The notes below the pieces were generated by a model. It had not been told where the DNA came from and made no database searches. It saw only the letters and a program-made list of their open reading frames with translations. A DNA stretch of 64,000 nucleotides, taken from positions 1,426,001 through 1,490,000 of the forward strand of contig CAVWCQ010000008.1 of NCBI GenBank assembly GCA_963753545.1, written 5' to 3'. Below are positions 18,456-27,299 of this stretch, in pieces. Both the position numbers and the translations under genes were made by a program. Each line of letters begins with the position of its first letter. Positions within the stretch are counted from its first letter, which is position 1. This DNA is from CAVWCQ01 sp963753545. Its GTDB lineage: Bacteria; Chloroflexota; Anaerolineae; Aggregatilineales; Aggregatilineaceae.

Positions 18456-19550
18456 CTAGACAAACAACTTCAGTTTTTCGAAATCTTTGCGCAAGGTCTC
18501 CTTCTGACTGGGATTATAGAGCACCATCGCCGGGTGAAAGAGCGGCACGACGTAAATTTCGCCGTAGGGTAGCTGCGCCCTGATCAGTTTGCCGTGGACC
18601 TTGCTGATAAGGGCGTTTTTTTCGGGCAGGTTCAGCTTCTTTAAAACATACTGCATGGCAAAGCGGCCCAATGTAACCAGGACAACGGGCTGAATAGTGT
18701 CGATGATCCGATCCACAAACGGCTCATAAAAGGCGATCTCGTGCGGCAGCGGATCGCGTTTTTCCGGCGGCTCATCGAGCACCAGATTCGTGAGGTATAC
18801 GTCACTGCGCTGCAAATGGATGCTGCCCAGCAGTTCGTCCAGCACCGCGCCGGACGGTCCGATAAAGGGGCGTCCCTGCTGCGCCTCTGTTTTGCCCGGA
18901 GCCTCGCCAATAAACAGAATGGCGGCGTCCGGGTTCCCTTCTCCCAACACGGGGAAACAGCCGTTTTCCGTGCGATGCTGGTACAGTGGGGATGCGGTTG
19001 CGCCGATGAGTTCAATCCGAAGCTGTTTGAGCGCGGCCTCTTTCTGGCGGCGGGTTGCGCCATCCGACGGTGTCTTGAGGAACTGTCCCGATGATATCGC
19101 GCCGCGAATCGCTTCAACCAGCTTTTGCACATCGTAGGCAAAGCGCTGGTGGCTGAGTTCGACTGCGTTTCGCCGCGCCAGGAGGACCAACTCTTCGGGT
19201 AGTTGGTGGGGCGCTGGCATCCTGGCCTGACCCACCAGCACTGGAATCACCAGTTTGTTCTGTTTAAGCGCGCTCTCGACCTCCAAGCGGACAAAATCAT
19301 CCCATTGATCGAGCCGCCGCTGTCCCTGCTCATCCGTGATCGTCAGCCACTGCGGACCAATAACCGCGATGAAGACATCACACAGGGCGACGGCTTCTTC
19401 CAGTTGCGTCACGAAGTCGGAGCCGGGCTTGATGTTGTCCACATCCATAAAGACGTCATTGCGATCAAAGTGCTGGATCAGATGATCGAATAACCGGCCT
19501 ACATAACCTTCGCTGTCCTGCCGTCGATAGTTGATGAAAATGCGGCTCAT
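18456..19550 (-). CDS. TIR domain fused to family-4 uracil-DNA glycosylase
   Basis: A 364-residue fusion. Residues 1-135 are a TIR domain (RIFINYRRQDSEGYVGRL, VFMDVDNIKPGSDF); E90 in DFVRLEVESAL sits where NAD-cleaving TIRs have their catalytic Glu. Residues about 175-364 are a family-4 uracil-DNA glycosylase with GEAPG (215-219), GRPFIGPSG, TN (254-255) and FHPAMVLYNP (H339). The four Fe-S cysteines of that family are replaced: A184, S187, D259 and Y275. A TTG further upstream (19613) is in frame, but the ATG at 19550 starts the TIR fold. TIR enzymes can act as NADases or make cyclic signals; the glycosylase part could detect or damage uracil-containing DNA. That combination is inference; neither activity is shown. 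Confidence 0.88.
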   Translation of the reverse strand: MSRIFINYRRQDSEGYVGRLFDHLIQHFDRNDVFMDVDNIKPGSDFVTQLEEAVALCDVFIAVIGPQWLTITDEQGQRRLDQWDDFVRLEVESALKQNKLVIPVLVGQARMPAPHQLPEELVLLARRNAVELSHQRFAYDVQKLVEAIRGAISSGQFLKTPSDGATRRQKEAALKQLRIELIGATASPLYQHRTENGCFPVLGEGNPDAAILFIGEAPGKTEAQQGRPFIGPSGAVLDELLGSIHLQRSDVYLTNLVLDEPPEKRDPLPHEIAFYEPFVDRIIDTIQPVVLVTLGRFAMQYVLKKLNLPEKNALISKVHGKLIRAQLPYGEIYVVPLFHPAMVLYNPSQKETLRKDFEKLKLFV

Positions 19551-19745
19551 GGCTGATCGTGCCTTTAACGCTTGTCCGGTGAGAGTTTTCGGATTATGCG
19601 GCGGTTTGTTCAATTCGGCAAAACCAGCGATGGCGTTGTTTGATCAATGAAGATCACAAAATCGAGTTATTGCAGTTTTTCAAACGTCACAGTGAACGGC
19701 GCGGTTACGCTGCTAGAGCGTGTTATGCACTTTTTAATGTCGTTT

Positions 19746-19812
19746 TCCCCTTCCCCCCGCGAAGCTGTGGGGGAAGGGGTAGGGGATGAGGGCCTGCCCG
19801 CGATCCACAACG
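19746..19812. repeat. Hairpin-type dispersed repeat, copy 1
   Basis: CCCCTTCCCCC (19747-19757) pairs with GGGGGAAGGGG (19769-19779). The tail CGCGATCCACAACG matches tails of the copies at 44129-44220 and 58647-58734. Confidence 0.6.
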
Positions 19813-19992
19813 CTTATTTTTCAGCGTATCTTTATGGGACAGATCGAAAAGTTCATAACAGCCTCTAGCTTCCCAAACTACTGTGCAGCCGTCGGTTGAA
19901 AACATAGCCTCGACACCGTCCGCGCCGTCGCCATAGATAGAGCATCGTGGAAGGTGAGCAGCCTCTCAACCACACTTATCATGCTCAAAGTC

Positions 19993-20022
19993 TTGACACG
20001 AATAGAACACTTGTGCTATAAT
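19993..20022 (+). promoter_or_regulatory. Near-consensus sigma-70 promoter, no gene downstream
   Basis: TTGACA and TATAAT are both perfect, with an 18-base spacer. The block AGAACACTTGTGCTATAAT recurs, with one change, in the promoter at 58529-58556. The GAAC...GTGC part resembles a half-conserved LexA-type box. The next 270 bases are non-coding, so a small RNA is possible. Confidence 0.65.
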
Positions 20023-20064
20023 GGGGGTAGTGATTCCGCTGCTCTGCCTCTTGCTTCTTCGGTG

Positions 20065-20262
20065 CCAGGGCCAAAGTTAGCAAATGGTTAGGATCACCCA
20101 CCAAAAAAAATAGTGGCGCGGATCACCACGAGAAGAAAGTGGTCCGAAGTGAGTAACTTATGAGAATTTCCGGCTAGTGTAATACTTTTGCAAAGATAGT
20201 TAGTTGATCACTTGGGCCTCTAAACATACATTTACAGCCCCTTTTGTCTCATTTCCAGGCTG
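20065..20262. repeat. GATC repeat family, locus C (two units)
   Basis: The first unit (20065-20160) matches the unit at 58331-58426 on the other strand over most of its length, sharing GGCCAAAGTT, GTTAGGA, a poly-A stretch and GAGAAGAAA. The second (20186-20262), inverted, carries AGTTGATCACTT at 20202-20213 and parallels 58020-58110. Confidence 0.6.
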
Positions 20263-20295
20263 TTTGTTGAATTATCCTCGTGTGCATAACGGCCT

Positions 20296-22047
20296 CTAAG
20301 CTGTCAGGTGTTGTAACTTGCGCTGCGCGGTGTACAGACGGTTATACAGGCCGCCCACCGCCACCAGTTCCTGGTGCGTCCCGGTTTCCACGATATGCGT
20401 GTTTTCCAGCACGATGATCTGATCGGCGTTGCGCACGGTTGACAGACGGTGGGCGATGATGATCGTCGTCTTGCCTTCCATCAGGCGTTCCAGCGCTTCC
20501 TGGATCAGGATTTCGGTTTCCGTGTCTACGGAAGAGGTTGCCTCGTCCAGGATCAGGATCGGGGCGTTCTTCAGCACGGCGCGCGCAATCGAAAGCCGCT
20601 GCTTCTGCCCGCCGGACAGCTTGACGCCGCGCTCACCGATGAGCGTGTCGTAGCCGTTGGGTAGGTCGCTGATGAACTGGTGCGCGTTGGCTACCTGGGC
20701 GGCCCGCACGATATCCGCCTCGCACGCCTCCGGGTTGCCGAACTGGATGTTCTCGCGCACGGTGCCGTGAAACAGGAATACGTCTTGCAGCACAATGCTG
20801 ATCTGCTGGCGCAGGCTTTCCAGTTGCAGGTTACGCGTGTCGATGCCATCCAGCCGCACGATCCCCGCTACCGGATCATAAAAGCGCGGGATCAGGCTCA
20901 CCAGCGTGGATTTGCCGACTCCCGTCGGGCCGACAAGCGCCACCATCTGTCCGGCACGGATCTCGACGTTGATATTCTCCAGCACCCTATCGCCCTGGCT
21001 GTAACAGAAGCCGACATTCTCGAACACAATCTCGCCCGTCGCGCGCGATTCCAGCCGAATCGCGTCCGGTCGTTCCGCGACTTCCGGACTCTCTTGCAGC
21101 AGTTCGTCCACCCGATCCCCGCTTGCCAGCGTTTCCTGAATGCGCTCCCAGGCATCGCTCAAGACGCGAATCGGCTGGTAGAGCATTTCCAGGTACAGGA
21201 AAAAGGCGACCAGATCAGCGACAGACAGCGTGCCGCCGTTCGCCAGCATCCCGCCGAAGTAGATCACGACGAGCATGCCCAGTGACGAGGTGAAATCGAC
21301 CAGCGGCTGAAAAATCGCCATCATCTTGAGCGCGTACAGCAGCGAACGGCGGTAGTTGTCAATGCCAACGGAGATGTGCTGCGCCTCGCTGTCTTCCCGC
21401 GTGAAGGCTTTAATCTCGCGGATGCCGGAGATGTTATCATTGAGCGTGGCATTCAACTGGCCGAGCGCTGCCTGGCGCTGCCGGAATGCCGGGCGTACTT
21501 TTTTCGCGTAGCCGCGCATGACCAGGATCACAAACGGCACCGGGATCAAACTCAGCAGGCCGAGCTTCCAGTTGAGGATCATCAGCATGGTACTGACGCC
21601 AGCAAGGGTCAGCACATTGACGATGATATCTGGCACGGCATGTGCGATCAGCATTTCGAACAGGTCGGTATCGTTGACCACGCGGGACATCACCTGCCCG
21701 GTTTGTTTGTCCTCGTAAAAGCGCAGTGAGAGCCGCTGTAAATGCTGGTACAACTGCTTGCGCATATCAGCCACCACGCCCCACCCGGCGATATGGGCCA
21801 TGTAGCTGCGCAGGAATTGCAGTCCCCCTTTGGCGATCAAGGCTGCGGCGGTCAGGATCGTCAGGCGCGTGACGTAGGCCATCGTGCCGGAGTTCAACGG
21901 CTGCTTGGTGATGGTGGCGATGAGCGACTTGATGACCCAGGGGATGAGGAGTTGGATGCCGACCAGAAGCACCATGCTGATCACGGTGATCGTCAGTTGG
22001 GTTGTGTAGTTGCGCGCAAAATGAAAAACGAGCCTGAAAGCTTTCAT
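20296..22047 (-). CDS. ABC exporter, fused membrane and ATPase domains (MsbA-like)
   Basis: A 583-residue half-transporter working as a dimer. Six membrane helices fill residues 1-315 (start FHFARNYTTQLTITVISMV). The nucleotide-binding domain has Walker A VGPTGVGKSTL, signature KLSGGQKQRLSIARA, Walker B APILILDEATSSVD and switch IIAHRLSTVRNAD, all intact. The family moves lipids, drugs or peptides outward; the substrate cannot be told here. A UbiA-like gene lies upstream on the same strand, 76 bases away, without further hint. Confidence 0.93.
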   Translation of the reverse strand: MKAFRLVFHFARNYTTQLTITVISMVLLVGIQLLIPWVIKSLIATITKQPLNSGTMAYVTRLTILTAAALIAKGGLQFLRSYMAHIAGWGVVADMRKQLYQHLQRLSLRFYEDKQTGQVMSRVVNDTDLFEMLIAHAVPDIIVNVLTLAGVSTMLMILNWKLGLLSLIPVPFVILVMRGYAKKVRPAFRQRQAALGQLNATLNDNISGIREIKAFTREDSEAQHISVGIDNYRRSLLYALKMMAIFQPLVDFTSSLGMLVVIYFGGMLANGGTLSVADLVAFFLYLEMLYQPIRVLSDAWERIQETLASGDRVDELLQESPEVAERPDAIRLESRATGEIVFENVGFCYSQGDRVLENINVEIRAGQMVALVGPTGVGKSTLVSLIPRFYDPVAGIVRLDGIDTRNLQLESLRQQISIVLQDVFLFHGTVRENIQFGNPEACEADIVRAAQVANAHQFISDLPNGYDTLIGERGVKLSGGQKQRLSIARAVLKNAPILILDEATSSVDTETEILIQEALERLMEGKTTIIIAHRLSTVRNADQIIVLENTHIVETGTHQELVAVGGLYNRLYTAQRKLQHLTA

Positions 22048-22123
22048 GGATTCTTCTTAGCAATGCCTCAAAATAGTGTAGAGCCACAAATATGCGCGAT
22101 GATTATACCCCACCAACACCACT

Positions 22124-23021
22124 CTAATACCCAATCCAGTTGACGATCAGCCACGCCACCAGCAGCGCATTAGACACGATCAAAAAGCCCAACTGCGCTC
22201 GCCCGCTGCGATCCACGACGGCGCTGCCCCGCAAATCCGTGTCGGGGTAGCAATGACCAGTATGATCGGGGAGATCAGCACTGCCGCGCCGACCAGCCAC
22301 CAGGGCCACAACCCGCTGATCAGAGTTGATCAGCAGACAAATTCCCGCCAATCCCAGGCAGGCGATCATCAGCCAGCGGGTGAAACGCGGCCCGACCAAA
22401 CTCGCCGTGTTATGCAGCCCGGCGGCGCGATCCACCTCGTAATCGCGCAGTTGGTTATAAAACTGCCCATAGCCGGAGATGAGTGCCATCCCTGCCGCGA
22501 TGAGCCACGCGCCGGATGTCATGCTGCCATAGAGTACATACCCTGCCAGGAACAGCAGCGAACTCAGCATCAATACATGGGAGAGCACGTCAACGAGCTG
22601 GGAACGCTTTGAGGCGCACGGCCCGCCACGAGTAGAGCAGGGCCAGGACCAGGGTGAGCGCGCCGATCCAGAAGACAGCGCCGCCCAGGATCAGAAAGAG
22701 GCCCAGCGCCGCGCCGCCGACGATCAGTGAGATCATCCAGCCTTCCCGCGCCGACAGTTCGCCGCGCTGCTACCGCGTTGGGGATGGTGCGGGATGGATC
22801 GCGGGCATCGTCGGGCGCGTCTTCGATCTCGTTGATCATGAAGGCGAAGGTGACGGCGAGGACGTTCGCGGCGATCACCAGCAGGGACCGTGTATCGAGC
22901 GCGGCCTGATCGTGCTGGTCCAGCGCCAGATTGATACCGAGCAGGGTCAGGGGTAGGGTGAAAATAATATGTTCTTTCCAGCGGGTCAGGTGGATCAGCC
23001 CTGGAGTCGTTTCGTGATCAT
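22124..23021 (-). pseudogene. UbiA-like prenyltransferase, at least four frame breaks
   Basis: Pieces of one membrane prenyltransferase of about 300 residues are found in all three minus-strand frames. In order: MITKRLQ, then HLTRWKEHIIFTLPLTLLG, the first Asp motif NEIEDAPDDARD, a membrane stretch GWMISLIVGGAALGLFLIL, then SHVLMLSSLLFLAGYVLYG, the second motif YNQLRDYEVDRAAGL, and a tail ending WLIVNWIGY. The motifs are those of the UbiA superfamily, which joins isoprenoid chains to aromatic or sugar acceptors using Mg. Breaks occur near 23005, 22770, 22600, 22320 and 22190. This is the most broken gene of the window; it is either decayed or badly sequenced. Confidence 0.7.
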
Positions 23022-23149
23022 GGGCCTAGTATGCCTGCGAAAGCCGCGCTTTTCAATCCTCTTGTGGTCCCGTGAGGCCGAATCTGGTTATAATGCGGCA
23101 TAGAACCAACTTAAATTTGACTCCTAATAATATTCGGGAGAGAACCGCT

Positions 23150-23581
23150 ATGTCCTCAATTGTTACCGATATTGCTGAACTGGCTGTATTGCAGTCCATT
23201 GTGGCTGAACTCACCGTATCCAATCTTGCCGCATCCGTTGACTGGTACCGGGCGCTCGGTTTCAAGCTGGAACTGGAAGGCGTGAGCGACGATAAAGGCG
23301 TGCAGTGGGTCAGCATGTCCCGCAATGGTCGATCTGTGTGGCTGCTGCGGCGTGATATCTCGCGCCATCAGGCGGCACAGAGCGGCGGCGTTACCTTTTA
23401 TTTGCAGGTCGAAGATGTTGACTCGCTCCACAAACAGCTCGAAGCGCGGGGCGTGCGGCACGAAGAACCGGGCAACCGCTGGTATGGGCTGCGGGAATTT
23501 ATCGCCTACGATCCGGATGGATTCTGCTGGGCGATCAACCAGTCGATCCCGCCGCAGGACTGCCCACCGCGCCCTTCGTAG
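23150..23581 (+). CDS. Glyoxalase/bleomycin-resistance fold (VOC) protein
   Basis: A 143-residue VOC-fold protein. Both halves of the fold are clear: LTVSNLAASVDWYRALGFKL, VTFYLQVEDVDSLHKQLEARG and REFIAYDPDGFCWAI. VOC proteins bind a divalent metal or sequester small molecules; some confer resistance to bleomycin or fosfomycin. The canonical start His/Gln metal ligand position reads Glu (AELTV). The ATG at 23150 is chosen because GGGAGAG lies before it. It precedes the phosphohexomutase by 35 bases and may share its transcript. Confidence 0.82.
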   Translation: MSSIVTDIAELAVLQSIVAELTVSNLAASVDWYRALGFKLELEGVSDDKGVQWVSMSRNGRSVWLLRRDISRHQAAQSGGVTFYLQVEDVDSLHKQLEARGVRHEEPGNRWYGLREFIAYDPDGFCWAINQSIPPQDCPPRPS

Positions 23582-23616
23582 GTTAGAGAACCACTTCACC
23601 TTTTTGGAGGATTTGC

Positions 23617-25035
23617 ATGGCGCAAGTACCGACTCAGATTTTCCGCAAGTACGATATTCGTGGGACGGTTGTGGGCGCGAATGCCCAGTTAACGCCGGAT
23701 GTGGCTCGTTATGTCGGGCGGGCGTACGGTTCCTACTCGAAGCGCACATTAGGCGTTGAGCGGGTATTTGTCGGCTGCGATAACCGTCTCAGTTCCCCGC
23801 CCCTCAAGGATGCGATCATCGAAGGACTGCTGGCAACCGGCATCAACGTGACGGATATTGGCCCGGTGATGACGCCCACCGTTTATTACGCCTCCGCCTC
23901 GAATGAAAAAGCGGGCGGCATCATGATCACGGGCAGCCACCTGACCACCGATTACAACGGGATCAAGATGGCTTATGGCAAGCTGGCCCTGGCCGACGAG
24001 CAGATTCAGACCTGCTGAAGATGATCCTGTCGGATGATCTCGCGGCGGGGAAGGGCGAACTGGCCCGTGACTATGACATGATCCACAAGCACATGGCGAC
24101 CATCGAGGGCAAGGTCAAGATGGGCGCGCGCAAGCTGAAGGTCGTAGTCGATTCGGGCAACGGCCTGAGCGGCTCTTACGTCCCCCCGGTGATGGAAGCG
24201 CTCGGCGTGGAAGTCGATCTGCCTGTTCTGCGAGCCGGACGGCACATTCCCCAACCATCTGCCGAACCCCGAAGACCCGGAACTGACCAAAGATCTCGAA
24301 GCGGCAGTCGTCAAACACAAGGCTGATTTCGGTATTGCCTTCGACGGCGACGCGGATCGCTGCGGGCTGATTGATGATCACGGGCATCATGTGGCGGCGG
24401 ATCGTCTGCTGGCGCTGATGGCCCGTGACCTGCTGACGCGTATCCCCGGCGCGAAGGTCGTCTTTGATGTCAAGTCGAGTCAGGTGCTGCCCGATATTAT
24501 CCGTCAGAGCGGCGGCGTGCCGGTGATGTGGAAATCGGGGCACAGCCTGATGAAGCTGAAGATGTCCGAGATCGGCGCTCCCATCGGCGGCGAGGTCAGC
24601 GGGCACATGTTCATCGGCGAGGATTATTACGGCTTCGATGATGCGCCGCTGGTGTCGCTCAAGGTGCTGGAACTGTTCAGCAAGAACGACAAGTCGCTCT
24701 CCCAGGCGCTCGGCGAGATGCCAACTCTGCTGGCAACGCCCGAAATTATCATGTCCGCGCCGGACGATATCAAGTTCAAAATCATCGACGCCGTGCGCGA
24801 TCGGCTGCAAGGCAAGTACGAAGTCGTAACCGTCGATGGGGCGCGCGCGATCTTTGAGGATGGCTGGGGATTGGTCCGGGCCAGCAACACACAGCCCGCC
24901 ATCACCATGCGCTTTGAGGCGCACAACCCCTCGCAGTTGGTGGAATATATGAAGCGGTTCGATAATCTGCTGGACGACTATCCTCAGGTGGATCGGGGCG
25001 AACTCCGCAAACAGATCGATGCCTTTAGCCGCTAG
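23617..25035 (+). CDS. Phosphomannomutase/phosphoglucomutase, two frame breaks
   Basis: About 472 residues when read through frame changes near 24008 and 24226. The enzyme moves phosphate between C6 and C1 of mannose or glucose phosphate, feeding sugar-nucleotide synthesis. The start FRKYDIRG, the active-site serine loop TGSHLTTDYNG, the metal loop AFDGDADRCG and the sugar loop GGEVSGHMF are all present, as is the phosphate-binding RASNTQPAITMRFEA near the end. Start has TTGGAGG upstream. Which hexose it prefers cannot be told. The glycosyltransferases and the sugar epimerase in the window are possible users. Confidence 0.88.
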
Positions 25036-25048
25036 ATCGGCTCGATGG

Positions 25049-25071
25049 TAGGGCGGGCCGACAACCCGCCC
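25049..25071. repeat. Short palindromic GC repeat, copy 3
   Basis: GGGCGGG and CCCGCCC arms with a CCGACAA loop just after the mutase stop. It resembles the palindromes at 3085 and 17761 but has a different loop. Confidence 0.45.
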
Positions 25072-25159
25072 ACATACGCAGGGGGAAATTTTTCATCAAA
25101 CACTGTGCTGTGTACATGAGCGTTTCATAAATACACTGCCAGATGCGCCCTGAGCGTGG

Positions 25160-25165
25160 TATAAT
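25160..25165 (+). promoter_or_regulatory. Candidate -10 element of mreB
   Basis: A perfect TATAAT lies 47 bases before the mreB start. No good -35 hexamer is seen 17 bases upstream, so the promoter is only suggested. Confidence 0.35.
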
Positions 25166-25211
25166 GCCGCGCGGTCATCTGCACCACGACGTTTAAGGGG
25201 AGTACAATAAG

Positions 25212-26276
25212 TTGGTTAGCCCACTCGATTGGCTTTTGGGCCTGTTTTCCCTGGATATTGGGATTGATTTGGGCACGGCGAACACGCTGGTTAGCGTGCG
25301 TGGCAAAGGGATCGTGATCAACGAGCCATCCTATGTTGCCATCGAACGCAAAACTCGCCGCCCGATCAGTGTTGGGCGCGAAGCCAAAGAAATGTTTGGC
25401 AAGACACCGACATCAAAATTTATGGTGGTGCGTCCCCTGCGTGATGGCGTGATCAGCGAATTTGAGATCACCGAAGCCATGCTGGACTATTTCATCCGCA
25501 AGGCTCACGAACAGACCTGGGTTCCCATTCCCCGCCCGCGTGTGGTGGTCGGGATTCCCTCCGGCGTGACCGAAGTTGAGAAGCGCGCCGTTTATGACGC
25601 GACGATCAGCGCGGGCGCGCGCGAAGCGTTCCTGATCGAAGAACCCGTTGCCGCAGCGATTGGCGCGGGTCTGCCGATCCAGGAGACACGCGGCAGTATG
25701 ATCGTGGATATCGGCGGCGGCACAACCGAAGTCGCGATCTTCTCGCTGGGCGGCATCGTGATCAGCCGTTCGATCCGCGTGGCGGGCGACGAGATGGACG
25801 AGGATATCGTCCAATACATGCGCTCGAAATACAACCTGCTGGTTGGGGAGCGCACTGCCGAACGGGCCAAAATCGAGATCGGATCGGCCTATCCGCTGCC
25901 CGAAGAGCGCACGATGGTGCTGCGCGGGCGCAACCTGATCACCGGGCTGCCCGAAGCGGTGGAAGTCTCCTCGATTGAACTGCGCGAGGCGCTTAACCCG
26001 TCGGTGAGCATCGTGATCGACACGATCCGCGACGCGCTGGACGAAACCCCGCCCGAACTGGTCGCCGACCTGATGGAATCCGGCATCTGCATGGCGGGCG
26101 GCGGCAGCCAGCTTAAGGGCCTGACCGAGCGCATCAATGATGAAGTCAATGTCCGCGTCTGGTTGGCCGAAGACTCGATGACCTGCGTTGCGCGCGGCGC
26201 GGGGCGCATCCTGGAAGACTACGACAATCTCCGCTCACTGCTGGTCGGCCTGGAACGCGGTTCGACCCAGCACTAA
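25212..26276 (+). CDS. mreB: Rod-shape determining actin-like protein MreB
   Basis: MreB polymerises under the membrane and guides lateral wall synthesis. The 354-residue protein shows the actin-fold ATP loops DIGIDLGTANTLV (near the start), the adenosine/phosphate loop IVDIGGGTTEVAIFSLGG and the family stretch EEPVAAAIGAGLP. Length is typical. The start is TTG at 25212, supported by AAGGGGAG upstream and by the N-terminus (LDWLLGLFSLDIGIDLG) matching family proteins. It heads the shape gene cluster; a hairpin-rich 165-base gap separates it from mreC. Confidence 0.95.
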   Translation: MVSPLDWLLGLFSLDIGIDLGTANTLVSVRGKGIVINEPSYVAIERKTRRPISVGREAKEMFGKTPTSKFMVVRPLRDGVISEFEITEAMLDYFIRKAHEQTWVPIPRPRVVVGIPSGVTEVEKRAVYDATISAGAREAFLIEEPVAAAIGAGLPIQETRGSMIVDIGGGTTEVAIFSLGGIVISRSIRVAGDEMDEDIVQYMRSKYNLLVGERTAERAKIEIGSAYPLPEERTMVLRGRNLITGLPEAVEVSSIELREALNPSVSIVIDTIRDALDETPPELVADLMESGICMAGGGSQLKGLTERINDEVNVRVWLAEDSMTCVARGAGRILEDYDNLRSLLVGLERGSTQH

Positions 26277-26281
26277 GCGGT

Positions 26282-26395
26282 TGGGCGCATCTAAGCCGCT
26301 GCGCCCATCGGTCAATGGTTCACTTGCGCCGCAGAGGTCGCATAGGACGCAGACACAAACTTTGCGATCCTGGCGACCTCTGCGGTAGTTTTGAA
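26282..26395 (+). repeat. Two hairpins in the mreB-mreC gap, one from a dispersed repeat
   Basis: TGGGCGCA/TGCGCCCA (26282-26289, 26300-26307) forms a short hairpin after the mreB stop. CCGCAGAGGTCGC (26329-26341) and GCGACCTCTGCGG (26373-26385) are perfect 13-bp arms 31 bases apart, of the CACCGCAGAG-type repeat family. They could tune the ratio of MreB to MreC. Confidence 0.55.
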
Positions 26396-26441
26396 GGAAT
26401 GGGCGTATGATTGCCCCCGCCCTTCGTATGGAGGAATTCTC

Positions 26442-27290
26442 GTGCAGCGTAGCAGCCGCCTGTTTCGTCTGGTCGTCGCGCTGATCATCGTCACGGCCCT
26501 GGTCTATTTTAGCTGGCAGGGCGCGCTCGATCCCATCAAAAATATTGTGGCGGTGCCTTTCAATTTTGTGCAGGGCGGGATCAGTAATGGGGCGCAGAGC
26601 ATCAGCGGCTATTTCCATTCCCTGTCGGAATCGCGCAGGCTGGAGAAACGGAATCAAGACCTGGAAGAAGCGCTGGCTGTTTATCAGGCCGAAAATGCCC
26701 AGCTTCGGGAAAAAGGCAACGACTATGATCGTCTCGCCTCTCTGCTCGAATATGATCGCCAGGGGCCGGAGGACCGCGAATATGTGACGTGTGACGTGAT
26801 CGGGGCGGACACAACGGGTTTTGTTCGCGCCATTCAGATCGACTGCGGGCGGCGTGACGGCGTGAGTGTGCTCGACCCGGTAGTGGTCGAACTGGGGATG
26901 GTTGGGCGCGTCGTCCAGGTTTCTGCGACGGGCGCGGAAGTGCTGCTGCTGACCGATACGGGCAGCAGTGTCAATACCCGGACGGAAGACTCCCGCGCGG
27001 ACGGCGTGGTGCTCGGCCAGTTAAGCGGCGACCTGTTGATGTCGTACATCCCGCCCGACGCCAGCGTCCGGGTGGGCGAACTGGTCAAAACGAACGGCCT
27101 GGGCCAGACGTTCCCGGCGGATCTGGTGGTAGGGCGCGTGCTCAGCGTCTCGCTGGCCGAAAATGAACTCTACCAGGAAGCGCGCATTCGCAGTTTTGTC
27201 GACTTTGACCGGCTGGAGATCGTGCAGGTGGTGATCAACTTTGAGCCGGTGGACCTCTCCGTCTTTGAAAACGCGCAGACCTCGCCCTAA
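26442..27290 (+). CDS. mreC: Rod-shape determining protein MreC
   Basis: MreC links the MreB filament to wall-synthesis enzymes. The 282-residue protein has one N-terminal membrane helix (RLVVALIIVTALVYFSW), a coiled coil (about 65-95, RRLEKRNQDLEEAL) and a beta-barrel periplasmic domain (GFVRAIQIDCGRRDGVSVLDPVV, GVVLGQLSG). The GTG at 26442 is preferred over an upstream ATG because GGAGGAATT lies six bases before it. It is followed by mreD after 9 bases. Confidence 0.93.
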   Translation: MQRSSRLFRLVVALIIVTALVYFSWQGALDPIKNIVAVPFNFVQGGISNGAQSISGYFHSLSESRRLEKRNQDLEEALAVYQAENAQLREKGNDYDRLASLLEYDRQGPEDREYVTCDVIGADTTGFVRAIQIDCGRRDGVSVLDPVVVELGMVGRVVQVSATGAEVLLLTDTGSSVNTRTEDSRADGVVLGQLSGDLLMSYIPPDASVRVGELVKTNGLGQTFPADLVVGRVLSVSLAENELYQEARIRSFVDFDRLEIVQVVINFEPVDLSVFENAQTSP

Positions 27291-27299
27291 GGATAGCTG

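Larger units (their letters stand above)
19620..20290. other. Gene-free gap with repeat, promoter and unit C of the GATC repeat family
   Basis: About 670 bases between the TIR fusion and the ABC gene. From left to right: unremarkable AT-rich sequence, a pyrimidine/purine hairpin repeat (19746-19812), a near-consensus promoter (19993-20022), then two units of the ~95-bp non-coding repeat (20065-20160 and, inverted, 20186-20262). No convincing protein-coding frame is present. Confidence 0.6.

Noticed and set aside
18456..19550. TIR-UDG as a chimera from a misassembly or frame error
   Set aside because: The two domains are in one frame with a normal helical linker and uniform base composition; the linker shows no stop or repeat. 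A misassembly cannot be excluded without reads but is not suggested.
19647..19868. A 73-residue frame upstream of the TIR gene
   Set aside because: It runs through the hairpin repeat, has no ribosome site and no family resemblance.
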